Shown in pieces: positions 17,749-27,096 of a DNA stretch of 64,000 bases. Position 1 is the first letter of the stretch, and each line of letters begins with the position of its first letter. The position numbers were made by a program, and so were the translations under genes. Below the pieces are notes generated by a model. It saw only the letters and a list, made by a program, of their open reading frames with translations, did no database searches and was not told the DNA's origin. Source of the DNA: Candidatus Zixiibacteriota bacterium (GTDB taxonomy: Bacteria; Zixibacteria; MSB-5A5; WJJR01; JAJRUJ01); NCBI GenBank assembly GCA_020051695.1, contig JAGVQM010000039.1, positions 36,881-100,880 of the forward strand, read 5' to 3'.

Positions 17749-20700
17749 ATGGAATCACCGGTGCGGCAACAGCTCAGCCGATTACTGCAAGAGCGCATCC
17801 TTGTGCTGGATGGTGCCATGGGCACAATGATCCAGCAATATACGCTGCAGGAGACCGATTATCGCGGGGAACGGTATGCCGGGCATGACCATGAGCTGAA
17901 GGGGAATTATGATATTCTCGCGCTGAGCCGCCCGGATATTCTGGAGGCGATACACCGGGAGTACCTCGCGGCGGGCGCAGATATTATCGAAACCAATACA
18001 CTGAATGCCACGGCAATCTCTCAGGCCGAATATCGTACCGAGGATTGTATTCACGATTTGAACCTCGCCGCCGCTCGAATCGCCCGGCGGGCGGCTGATG
18101 ATTTTACCGCACATGACCCGGCCAAACCCCGCTTTGTGGCCGGGGTCGTGGGTTCGACAAGCCGAACATGTTCGATCTCGCCGGATGTCGAGCATCCGGA
18201 GTATCGCAATATTACCTTTGACGAGCTTGTTCCGGCCTACGCCGCCCAGGCCCGCGCGTTAATCGCGGGCGGTGTTGATCTGTTGCTGATCGAAACGGCA
18301 ATTGACACGCTGAATGTAAAGGCCGCCCTGTTTGCCATCCAGAACCTACTGGAGGAAATCTCGCGCGATGTCCCGGTCTGGGTTTCGGGGACGATCACCG
18401 ATGCCGGCGGGCGGACATTATCCGGGCAGACCCCGGAGGCATTCTATATCTCGATCGCGCATGCCGCGCCGTTTTGCGTGGGCTTAAACTGCGCGCTCGG
18501 TGCGGCGAGTCTGCGTCCGCATGTTGAGAAACTGGCGCAGGTTGCCGAAACATATGTCTCGGCCCATCCCAATGCCGGGCTGCCGAACGCTTTCGGGGGG
18601 TATGACGAAACCCCCGAACAGATGGCGGCCATTCTGGAAGACTACGTCCGCGCCGGCATGGTCAATATCCTTGGCGGATGCTGCGGGACCACCCCGAAGC
18701 ATATCGAGGCCATTGCCGAGCTGGTCAAAGCCCAGCCGCCACGCCGCATCCCGGCGAAAACACATGTCTGCCGCCTGAGCGGGTTGGAACCGCTGGTCAT
18801 CGATGATGCGGCATTATTCGTCAATGTCGGCGAGCGGACGAATGTCGCCGGGTCAGCTATGTTTGCCCGGTTGATTAAAGCCGGACAATACGAGGACGCG
18901 CTGGCGGTGGCGCGCAGCCAGGTCAACAAAGGTGCGCAGATTATCGATGTCAATATGGATGAGCCACTGCTGGATTCGAAAACCGCGATGGTCACGTTCC
19001 TGAATATGGCCGCTTCCGATCCGGAGATTTCCCGCGTCCCGGTGATGATTGATTCGTCCGACTGGGATGTCATCGAATCCGGCCTGAAATGCCTGCAGGG
19101 GAAAGGTATCGTCAATTCAATCAGTCTCAAGGACGGCGAGGACGAATTCAAGCGCCGGGCGGCCCTGGTCCGTCGCTATGGCGCGGCGGTGATCGTTATG
19201 GCCTTTGATGAGCAGGGCCAGGCCGACACGAAAGAGCGCAAAATCGATATTTGTACACGCGCCTATCGTCTATTAACCGGGGAAGTCGGTTTTCCGCCCG
19301 AGGATATTATCCTCGATCCGGGAATTCTGGCCGTGGCCACGGGCATCGAGGAACACAATGGGTATGCTTTGGCCTATATCGAGGCCTGCCGGCAAATCAA
19401 ACAAACCCTGCCGCACGCGCTGGTTTCCGGCGGGGTGAGCAATCTTTCGTTTGCTTTCCGAGGGAATGAAACGGTACGCCGGGCAATGCACTCGGCATTT
19501 TTATATCATGCCATCAACGCCGGGATGGACCTGGGCATCGTCAATGCCGGGCAGTTGGCGGTCTATGACGAAATCCCGTCCGAACTGTTAATCGCCGTCG
19601 AGGATGTGGTCCTCAACCGCAATCCAAACGCTGTTCAGCGTTTGATCGAACTGGCCAGGACCACGAAAAGCACAGTGGTCCGCCCGACTGAAGACCTCGC
19701 TTGGCGGCACAAGCCGGTCGCCGAACGGCTGACCCATGCGCTAGTGCACGGGATCATCGACTATCTCGACGCCGACCTGGCGGAAATCAGGCGGCAATAT
19801 GACGATCCGGTGGAGATCATCGAAGGCCCGCTGATGGCTGGAATGAACCATGTCGGTGATTTATTCGGTGCGGGGAAGATGTTTTTACCCCAGGTGGTCA
19901 AAAGCGCACGGGTGATGAAAAAAGCAGTAGCTGTGTTGACACCACTTATCGCGACAGGCCGGAACGGGCGCAGGGAACCGGCCGGCCGCATTTTAATGGC
20001 GACCGTGCGCGGAGATGTTCATGATATCGGGAAAAATATCGTGCAGGTCATTCTGGGCTGCCATAATTATGAAATCATCGACCTGGGGGTCATGGTACCC
20101 GCCGAGAAAATCTGTGATACCGCCGCGGAAAAGAATGTCGATCTAATCGGGTTGAGCGGCCTGATTACTCCGTCGCTAAACGAAATGGTGACCGTGGCCG
20201 CGGAACTGGAACGGCGTAAACTGGATATTCCCCTGCTGATCGGCGGGGCGACGACCTCACTGGCGCATACCGCGGTAAAAATAGAACCGCAGTACCGCGC
20301 GCCAAGCGTATATGTCCCGGATGCCTCCCGCGCGGTGGGTGTGGTGAAAAAACTGCTGTCTCCCGGGGGACGGACAGCGTATATTCGGGAGATCAGGGAA
20401 AAATACGAGCATATCCGGCAGCGGTATTTTGATCGTGAGGCCGCGAAAACCATTATCTCCCTCGAGGAGGCGCGCCGGCGAAAAGTCGGCATCGATTGGC
20501 ACGCCTACAATCCGCCGCGCCCCGCCAAGTTCGGGATCTCCGTCTTTGAAAACTATAATCTGGAAGAATTGATTCCCTATATCGACTGGACGCCGTTTTT
20601 TGCGGTGTGGGACCTGGCCGGACGCTATCCGCACATCTTCGACAAACCGGAAATCGGACAACGTGCGCGAGAATTGTACGACGACGCCCAGCAAGCGCTG

Positions 20701-21441
20701 ATCCGTGTTTGCCGCGAGGGTCTGCTGCAGGCACGGGCGGTACTCGGTTTTTTCCCCGCGCATGCAATCGGGGATGATATCAACATCTATACGGATAATG
20801 ACCGCACGGAGACGCGCTTGATCGTGCACGGTTTGCGCCGGCAGATCGTCAGGGACGGCGATACCGACAATCCCTGCCTGTCGGATTTTGTCGCTCCCGC
20901 CGAGACCGGCCTGCCCGATTTTCTCGGCGCATTTGTGGTTTCGGCGGGGTTCGGCGCCGAGGAATTGGCGGCGGAATACGAACAGCAGGGCGACGAATAC
21001 AACAGGATTATGGTCAAGGCGCTGGCCGACCGGCTGGCTGAGGCACTGGCCGAGCGGCTGCACCAGCGCGTACGCACCGAGTTCTGGGGGTATGCGGCAG
21101 CCGAGCAGATGCATGCCGAGAGTCTGATCCACGAAAAATATCAGGGGATTCGCCCGGCCCCCGGTTACCCGGCCTGTCCCGACCATACCGAAAAGGCCGG
21201 GTTGTTCCAGCTGCTCAGTGCCGAGAGAAATATCGGCGTCCAGCTGACCGGAAATTTCGCCATGTACCCCGCCGCATCAATTGCCGGCTGGTATTTCGCG
21301 CATCCCCAGTCCCGCTATTTCCATATCGGCCGCCTCGGCCGGGATCAGGTCGCCGATTATGCCCGGCGGAAGAATATGGCGGTAGAGGAAGTTGAGCGGT
21401 GGCTGGGGGCGTATTTGGGGTATGAGCCGAAGAATCCGTAG
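17749..21441 (+). CDS. metH: cobalamin-dependent methionine synthase
   Basis: Transfers a methyl group from methyltetrahydrofolate to homocysteine through B12. The 1230-residue protein has all four modules: homocysteine/zinc domain (1 to about 330; Cys248 in GLNCALG, Cys311 and Cys312 in GGCCGTTP), pterin domain (about 350-620), B12 cap and binding domain (about 650-890; lower axial His758 in [10 protein letters not shown]) and the activation domain (about 900-1220). These positions are within one residue of the E. coli enzyme. Starts at ATG 17749 after GACGAGGAAC. No classical SAM or cobalamin riboswitch is visible in its leader. Confidence 0.97.
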   Translation: MESPVRQQLSRLLQERILVLDGAMGTMIQQYTLQETDYRGERYAGHDHELKGNYDILALSRPDILEAIHREYLAAGADIIETNTLNATAISQAEYRTEDCIHDLNLAAARIARRAADDFTAHDPAKPRFVAGVVGSTSRTCSISPDVEHPEYRNITFDELVPAYAAQARALIAGGVDLLLIETAIDTLNVKAALFAIQNLLEEISRDVPVWVSGTITDAGGRTLSGQTPEAFYISIAHAAPFCVGLNCALGAASLRPHVEKLAQVAETYVSAHPNAGLPNAFGGYDETPEQMAAILEDYVRAGMVNILGGCCGTTPKHIEAIAELVKAQPPRRIPAKTHVCRLSGLEPLVIDDAALFVNVGERTNVAGSAMFARLIKAGQYEDALAVARSQVNKGAQIIDVNMDEPLLDSKTAMVTFLNMAASDPEISRVPVMIDSSDWDVIESGLKCLQGKGIVNSISLKDGEDEFKRRAALVRRYGAAVIVMAFDEQGQADTKERKIDICTRAYRLLTGEVGFPPEDIILDPGILAVATGIEEHNGYALAYIEACRQIKQTLPHALVSGGVSNLSFAFRGNETVRRAMHSAFLYHAINAGMDLGIVNAGQLAVYDEIPSELLIAVEDVVLNRNPNAVQRLIELARTTKSTVVRPTEDLAWRHKPVAERLTHALVHGIIDYLDADLAEIRRQYDDPVEIIEGPLMAGMNHVGDLFGAGKMFLPQVVKSARVMKKAVAVLTPLIATGRNGRREPAGRILMATVRGDVHDIGKNIVQVILGCHNYEIIDLGVMVPAEKICDTAAEKNVDLIGLSGLITPSLNEMVTVAAELERRKLDIPLLIGGATTSLAHTAVKIEPQYRAPSVYVPDASRAVGVVKKLLSPGGRTAYIREIREKYEHIRQRYFDREAAKTIISLEEARRRKVGIDWHAYNPPRPAKFGISVFENYNLEELIPYIDWTPFFAVWDLAGRYPHIFDKPEIGQRARELYDDAQQALIRVCREGLLQARAVLGFFPAHAIGDDINIYTDNDRTETRLIVHGLRRQIVRDGDTDNPCLSDFVAPAETGLPDFLGAFVVSAGFGAEELAAEYEQQGDEYNRIMVKALADRLAEALAERLHQRVRTEFWGYAAAEQMHAESLIHEKYQGIRPAPGYPACPDHTEKAGLFQLLSAERNIGVQLTGNFAMYPAASIAGWYFAHPQSRYFHIGRLGRDQVADYARRKNMAVEEVERWLGAYLGYEPKNP

Positions 21442-21696
21442 TCGGGTTTCCTTCATATGGGTACGATTCACCTGCGTTAAACAAACTTTGACCGTTCCGC
21501 CACTTGAGCGGGCCGGCGACCTGCCGTCGGCACCGGATGACGTCATGCGCCGGGATTTGTCAGCGATGACGCATGCACAGCAAAGATGCTGCGCCGCAGT
21601 CATCTTCGCTTACATCCGCTGCAATTCGCCGACAGCATCCTCGAAATGAAAACGGGCGAATCCATTATGCGTTCGGCAAAAACGAATGATGCTGCT

Positions 21697-23988
21697 CTAC
21701 GTCTGGAACAAATACTGCAATTTCAGGAAAAACTGCCGTTTGGACAGGGTGGTCATGGTGTCGATGTGGTTCGGCCCGACCTGGTCGAAACGGTCATAAT
21801 CATACGTTGCCCCGAGATAAAATGTCGAAAACGGGTTAATCCGGTAGGTCAGCAGCGGATCAACGTTCCATTGCCGGCTGAAATTATTATATTCAGTGAC
21901 CAGCCGGAGGGAGAACTCGCGGTTGACCTGGCAGCCCAGCCGGGTCCGCACGATATACCCGCAATAATACATTTTGTCGGTATCAATATCACGGCTTTCG
22001 GTGTAGATGATGCTCGGTTCCACCAAAACACGCCCCAGCAGGCGCAAGTCCGCCCACGTTTGCAGCGTCAATTCGCGGCCCATGGCCAGCGCCGACCGGG
22101 CGATTTGATGGCCGAACACGACATTACCACCCAGATCGACATCGGGCATCGGCGTAGCCCAGACCTCCCCTGCAGCCGACCAGATATCGGCGAAATCGAC
22201 ACCGGCGAACCGCTCGCCCCGCGTCTCGACCTCGGTCCAAAACCCCGATTGCGCAAAACGGAAATTCCCGTTCAACGTGGCGGTCAGCCACTCCTCTTTC
22301 CTCAACCCATTGAAGTCCCAGATCCGCCCGCAGGAGAAGCCGGGAGTCAGCCGGGTTAGAATCGTCTTGGTCGGTCGAATGTAGTATTGAAAATCCCCCA
22401 ATGTCCACCGGTCGCCGTTGCGGGGTTGGTATCCATTGTCGGCATGAAACGTAGGCGTTCGCTGATAGGCGCGAACGTAGGCGTACACTTCGCGCGATTG
22501 GCAGGCGAAACCCGCCAGCCCGCCGGTACCGGAGAACGATTCGCCGTCAAATGCAGCGGTATACTTGCCGTTGTCGAATGTTGTATCGGGCAGGTACTGA
22601 CTTAATATGTCGTCGTCCGGTTCTGCGGTATGCGTGGCCATAAACTGGCCTTTGAGCGACAAACTCTTGGTCAGTCGCATTTGTCCGTCCACGCTGGCCA
22701 GTGTCCCAATCCCGCCGCCTTCAAACCGCCGGTCCGTGAGCACGCCCCGGAGATGATTATCCTCGCCGAAGGAGTGCCGGAACGCGGCCATATTGGTGTA
22801 ACTTCTGCCCGCGGGCACGTACGCTGATCGTTCCTCAAAGGGAATGATCATCGGGCTGTGTTCGTCGTGGGCCGACAACGCCGCGACACTGGTCGTGCCG
22901 AACTTTGCCGAAGATTTAAGGGCAAAATCCGGATCGTTGATCGAACGGGTGTACACCGCGTTGAAGTTCGTGCGAAACAGGTCCATGCCTTCCTGAAAAA
23001 ACGGTCGCTTTTCTTCATAAAAAAGCGCGAAGGTCGTGTTGACATCGATCTGCGAGGCGTCGGCCTCAATCTGACTGAAATCCGGGTTGTAACTGCCCTC
23101 CACGATAATGTCCGAGGATACGGCATATTTGCCGCCCAGCGACAGGTCGCCGAAGATGTCGCCGTTGGCAAATGAGGTATCGGGGTCACCATAATTGACG
23201 ATTTCACCCGATTGGTGGGCGACAAAACTGGGCAGGACCTCGATGCCCCGGCCGGGCGCGACATTCTCGATACCGTATACAGTACCCCACTGACAGGGCC
23301 AGCAGGGATCGTTCTGATCGTACGCCGCCCAGGACATCGAATAGTGGACTTCCCGCTGATGATGACGGTAGAAGTCGAATTTCCACTCCTGCAGGGGTTT
23401 GTTGTCAAAGCGCAAACAGGAGAACGGGATGGCCAGTTCTACCTGGTACCCGGAATCGGTGACCGTCCCCGATGACTTGAACACCAGATCGAAGTTGCTG
23501 TCTTCGCCGTAACCGGGTGACCAGAGAGCATCGTATTGAATGCCATAGGGGTTGATGTTAATAATGTACGCTCGTGAAGCATCGCCATATGTATCAAAGA
23601 AAAAGCCGATATTATCGTCGGAGAAAATCCGTTCGCGTTCGCACATCGATGCCCGCACGGTGCCCGGGTCGGCGTAACAGACTGCCGACAGGTACAGGTT
23701 TTCATCGTCGTAAGTTACAAAGACCTTTGTCTCCACACATGGGCGTACTTCCTCGCCCGGCGAGTGCTCGGTAAAATGAGTCGCCGGCTGCGCGCCCTGC
23801 CAGCCGGGGTCGGACAAATTGCCGTCGATGTCGATCTGCCCCGGCGCACGGGTTACCTGTAATGTGGGGTGAAATATGGGTGTAAAACCATTGTCATGTT
23901 CATCAGCGTGGGTATTAGTCGCCGCACATATCCCGGCCAGTACCGCCGCACACCACAAAAACCCAAACCGCCGTCTCCCCGAAAACAT
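21697..23988 (-). CDS. DUF5916 outer-membrane protein with CBM9-like N-terminus
   Basis: A 763-residue secreted protein with signal peptide (1-28), an N-terminal CBM9-like sugar-binding fold (IDGNLSDPGWQGAQP, then YDDENLYLSAVCYADP) and a C-terminal DUF5916 region likely to form a beta barrel, ending in the aromatic-rich FFLKLQYLFQT. Function of DUF5916 is not established; carbohydrate or polymer handling at the outer membrane is inferred from the CBM9-like domain. ATG 23988 follows AAGGAG at good spacing. A close paralogue lies at 34271-36663 but is frameshifted. Confidence 0.85.
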   Translation of the reverse strand: MFSGRRRFGFLWCAAVLAGICAATNTHADEHDNGFTPIFHPTLQVTRAPGQIDIDGNLSDPGWQGAQPATHFTEHSPGEEVRPCVETKVFVTYDDENLYLSAVCYADPGTVRASMCERERIFSDDNIGFFFDTYGDASRAYIININPYGIQYDALWSPGYGEDSNFDLVFKSSGTVTDSGYQVELAIPFSCLRFDNKPLQEWKFDFYRHHQREVHYSMSWAAYDQNDPCWPCQWGTVYGIENVAPGRGIEVLPSFVAHQSGEIVNYGDPDTSFANGDIFGDLSLGGKYAVSSDIIVEGSYNPDFSQIEADASQIDVNTTFALFYEEKRPFFQEGMDLFRTNFNAVYTRSINDPDFALKSSAKFGTTSVAALSAHDEHSPMIIPFEERSAYVPAGRSYTNMAAFRHSFGEDNHLRGVLTDRRFEGGGIGTLASVDGQMRLTKSLSLKGQFMATHTAEPDDDILSQYLPDTTFDNGKYTAAFDGESFSGTGGLAGFACQSREVYAYVRAYQRTPTFHADNGYQPRNGDRWTLGDFQYYIRPTKTILTRLTPGFSCGRIWDFNGLRKEEWLTATLNGNFRFAQSGFWTEVETRGERFAGVDFADIWSAAGEVWATPMPDVDLGGNVVFGHQIARSALAMGRELTLQTWADLRLLGRVLVEPSIIYTESRDIDTDKMYYCGYIVRTRLGCQVNREFSLRLVTEYNNFSRQWNVDPLLTYRINPFSTFYLGATYDYDRFDQVGPNHIDTMTTLSKRQFFLKLQYLFQT

Positions 23989-24171
23989 GCCTCATCTCCT
24001 TTTTCTCCGCACCTGTGGTCGACCGCCCGCACATTCCCGGCGACTCCCTCCGGTCACCGGCTTCCCTCACATGGTTCACCATACGGGAGGACCAACTAAT
24101 TGTTTCGTTGCAATTGATAATTTCAGCAGTCAGGGTATTTCCCGAGGTGATGGCGGGGAACGGGGGAAGCA

Positions 24172-24204
24172 AATCGTCCCGGCGGATGTCCAGCCGGGAC
24201 GATT
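24172..24204 (-). terminator. hairpin downstream of the porin-cytochrome gene
   Basis: AATCGTCCCGGC (24172-24183) pairs perfectly with GCCGGGACGATT (24193-24204). It lies about 55 bases beyond the stop of the minus-strand porin gene. The following minus-strand sequence TTTGCTT is only a weak T-run. Confidence 0.6.
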
Positions 24205-24260
24205 CGTTGTGGCATATCGTGGCAGTGCTGGTTGTTTCCGGTCTATTCGCTGTCGCCCGG

Positions 24261-25448
24261 TTAAAACGCCACGACAAACCCGGTGATAGCCCGGTTTTCC
24301 TTATGTTCCAGATCGCGCGTGAACTCGACGAAATACCGCAGGTTGGTGCGGAAAACGTATCCCGCGTGGCCGGTCAGCGTCCGGTAGTTGAGGTCTTCCA
24401 GGTCGGATTCGATCCAGTTGAATAATCCTACAGCATACCAGGCGCTGCGGTCCCCGTGCGGCAGAAACACCACCTCGCCCAGCGCTCCCCGCGTTTTGAT
24501 TTCCCCCACGGTATTGGAATCACCGGCGAACAGCGGATCACTGTCCCGCCGTTCGAGGTACTGGATGTTTACTTCCAGCGGGCCGCCGGCCACTGTGAGG
24601 TCCGGGCCGAAATATTTGACCTCGTTGGCCGCGGAATTTCCTTCCTTGCCGTAGTAGCCGAACCCGCCGATCCGCACATTTTCATTGATTGTCTGCGACA
24701 GGCGGCCGACGAACGATTTGTATTTATCGTTGTCGAAGACATGATGTTCATCGGCGGCGCCGATGCCGTTGCCGTTGGTGATTTCGGCCATCACATCGGT
24801 TCCGGTGGGGAAACCGTACGTCAGCATGATTCCCCTGTCGTACGTCAGATTGATGCGGGATTGACCAACTCTGGCTTTGTAAACCGGGTAATCCTCATAT
24901 GTCATCCGTAGTTCCCGTTTAAACAACGGGTCGGAAATCTGAAATTGCCCGAAATACACGTCCAGTTCCGAATCAAACAGGTTGTTGAACATGATGTAGG
25001 CATCTTCGATCCCCGCGACTTCACCGCGTTCACTCAGGAAAAAATAGAAGTAGTAGGCGAGGTTGTCGGTCAACGACCCGCCGGAGAGCAATTTCAGGTT
25101 GTACGGCGTGGACAGATCTATTTCGCGGTCGGTTTCACTTTGGTACTTAATGAATCCTTCCAGCCGGCAGGCCAGCGGCAGATCACGAATGAGGCTCAGG
25201 TTCTTATCGCCGGTATCCACGAAATACCTCGGCGCTTCTTTGTCCTTCAGTACAAAGCCGTTGCCGGCGAATTCATCCCCGTACTCCTTGAGTTTGGGGA
25301 AGGGGGCATGGCAGGTCGTGCAGGTCATGTTGTACTTGCGGGCGAAGGCCGGTACTGCCCGACTGTCCTGGTACTGTCCCACCAGGATGACCCCGGCAAA
25401 AAACACGACAAGGATGACGGCAAACAGTGAGCGTTTCTGTGGCCGCAT
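24261..25448 (-). CDS. monoheme outer-membrane porin-like protein
   Basis: A 395-residue exported protein with an N-terminal hydrophobic export segment, a single c-type heme site Cys43-Cys46-His47 (CTTCH), and a long amphipathic-beta C-terminal part that looks like a porin barrel (alternating aromatic strands, C-terminal GFVVAF). ATG 25448 is chosen because AGGAGGG precedes it; an upstream in-frame ATG at 25478 lacks this and would overlap the cytochrome gene. It starts 10 bases after the multiheme cytochrome gene. Inference: the pair moves electrons across the outer membrane; the heme at the barrel mouth could accept them. Confidence 0.75.
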   Translation of the reverse strand: MRPQKRSLFAVILVVFFAGVILVGQYQDSRAVPAFARKYNMTCTTCHAPFPKLKEYGDEFAGNGFVLKDKEAPRYFVDTGDKNLSLIRDLPLACRLEGFIKYQSETDREIDLSTPYNLKLLSGGSLTDNLAYYFYFFLSERGEVAGIEDAYIMFNNLFDSELDVYFGQFQISDPLFKRELRMTYEDYPVYKARVGQSRINLTYDRGIMLTYGFPTGTDVMAEITNGNGIGAADEHHVFDNDKYKSFVGRLSQTINENVRIGGFGYYGKEGNSAANEVKYFGPDLTVAGGPLEVNIQYLERRDSDPLFAGDSNTVGEIKTRGALGEVVFLPHGDRSAWYAVGLFNWIESDLEDLNYRTLTGHAGYVFRTNLRYFVEFTRDLEHKENRAITGFVVAF

Positions 25449-25458
25449 ATTTTCCCTC

Positions 25459-26862
25459 CTAGGGCAGGATGTTGACAATCGTCGAATGAGTGTTCACCAC
25501 GATAATTTCGGTTTCCTCTTCCGGGACATGCAGGAAATCGCCCACCGATTTAACCAGCCGCCGATAGTTGAGTGTTGCGGTCACGGCCAGCGGGCCGGGA
25601 GGCAGGTTGTCCGGCAAATTGAACGTATATGTCTCCATTTTTGTCTCTCGCGGTCCCAGCCGATAATCAACGCCGAGCGAGGCGGTATTCCATTGCTGGA
25701 TGGTCATCCGCCCCTGCGGATCGAAGTACGGCATGCGGAAGATGCGGTCTCCCGGGGGGACCGCATCACGCGCCACGCCGGGAAAGTCGGGTTGTCCGAG
25801 GGCAATGCCCATGTCCTGATAGGCGAGGTCTTCGCTGCCGATGGTGTATTGCTCGCCGTCAAAACCCTTCGGATTGACCTTTAGGTGGTGTACGCCGCCG
25901 GCGGCGTCCGTCGCCTCCACATGGGCCCAGACAATCCGGTCTTCCACCGAGCCGCTGGGGAATTTATGGCCGGTTTTCTGGTTGAACAGCGCCAGCGTGA
26001 ATTTGACCGTCTCGCCCGGTTCTGCTTCAATAATGTCCGGGTGAATCCGCAGTTCAATCGTCCCGCGGACTTTGCCGGGATCGTGCGCGCCGTGGAACAG
26101 GTGTTGGGCGGCGTCCGCGTAATGTGCGCCCATTTCGGCAGTCTGCCCCGGGGCATACGTCATGTGGCAATCATGGCAGCGGACGCCCTCTTTGGCATAG
26201 GGGCCTTCCGACCACTCCAAATGCGTCGATTTGACCCAGACGTCGTATGGGCTTTTCTCATTGTGGCACGTGCCGCAAAATTCGGCCGTGCTGAGGAATG
26301 CCGATTTCGCGGTTTCATGTTCGGGCGAGGCGAGGTTTTCCCGTGGCCCGTACTTGATATTACCCGGTGAGGTAATCCAGTTGAAGTTATACGGCGTGTC
26401 CCCGGCGAATCCAGTGACTGTATGGCAGACCTCGCACGAAACCGATTCATTGGCCCGGCTGTTTTCCGCAGGGTGCGGCGGCGGGACGTCCCCGGCCAGA
26501 AATGATATCGGTGCATGGCAGCCGTTGCAGCCGGCTTTGACCCCGGCGACTTTCTCGTCTTTTTCCGCATGCGGCACCGCCAGCTTGAAGTATTCAATTT
26601 CATCCCAATGGTGGGTGTAACACTGCGACATCATGGCCTGTGTCCACTGCCGGTAAATGTCGACATGGCAGGATGTCCCGCAAAAACCCGGGGTTTCGTA
26701 ATCATCATATGACCGAGTGCCTAGGGCCGCATCGCCGGCGGGCGGCGATTGCGCCATAGCAACCGCGGCCAACAGCAGGACCAACCCTAGCACTGACAAC
26801 GACAACTTCGTGGGCACCCGCGCCCCTCCCGCTCCCGGTGTGCATTGCGTCTGTTCCATCAT
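25459..26862 (-). CDS. multiheme c-type cytochrome
   Basis: A 467-residue periplasmic or outer-surface cytochrome with an N-terminal signal segment (about 20-38). Heme sites: an unusual CX3CH at Cys61-Cys65-His66 (CGTSCH) and four CXXCH at 112-116, 143-147, 196-200 and 229-233. Several spare His (His84, His85, His98, His130) could be distal ligands. The C-terminal half (about 260-467) is a beta-rich domain of the type seen in cytochrome c554-like proteins. ATG 26862 follows AGGGAGGG. Co-transcribed with the monoheme porin gene. Confidence 0.86.
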   Translation of the reverse strand: MMEQTQCTPGAGGARVPTKLSLSVLGLVLLLAAVAMAQSPPAGDAALGTRSYDDYETPGFCGTSCHVDIYRQWTQAMMSQCYTHHWDEIEYFKLAVPHAEKDEKVAGVKAGCNGCHAPISFLAGDVPPPHPAENSRANESVSCEVCHTVTGFAGDTPYNFNWITSPGNIKYGPRENLASPEHETAKSAFLSTAEFCGTCHNEKSPYDVWVKSTHLEWSEGPYAKEGVRCHDCHMTYAPGQTAEMGAHYADAAQHLFHGAHDPGKVRGTIELRIHPDIIEAEPGETVKFTLALFNQKTGHKFPSGSVEDRIVWAHVEATDAAGGVHHLKVNPKGFDGEQYTIGSEDLAYQDMGIALGQPDFPGVARDAVPPGDRIFRMPYFDPQGRMTIQQWNTASLGVDYRLGPRETKMETYTFNLPDNLPPGPLAVTATLNYRRLVKSVGDFLHVPEEETEIIVVNTHSTIVNILP

Positions 26863-27096
26863 AACCCTCCCTGTTATGCAGCATTGGTTTTTTCCTCAAG
26901 TACCAAAAAATATGTTAAAAATTGGGGGATTTGTCAATTCAAAGATGTTCCTGTGGGAGGATGGAGACAATAATCGGCCTGTTGAATTGCCGATTATGCG
27001 AAACCATTGACGGGAAGAAGCAGTATGCTGTTCACGCGTACCGGACAAGCCGGTCTCCGGGGGCCGGAAGACTGCGCAAAATAGTGCTTGATAATT

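Noticed and set aside
20490..20515. TGGCACG matches inside genes (also near 26269 and 60405)
   Set aside because: They lack GC at the right distance and lie in coding sequence.
20257..21186. 309-codon frame antisense to metH, and similar long antisense frames at 10168-10869, 27324-28325, 32655-33581 and 37297-38223
   Set aside because: Each is fully inside a gene with clear domains on the other strand; high GC at third positions opens these shadows.
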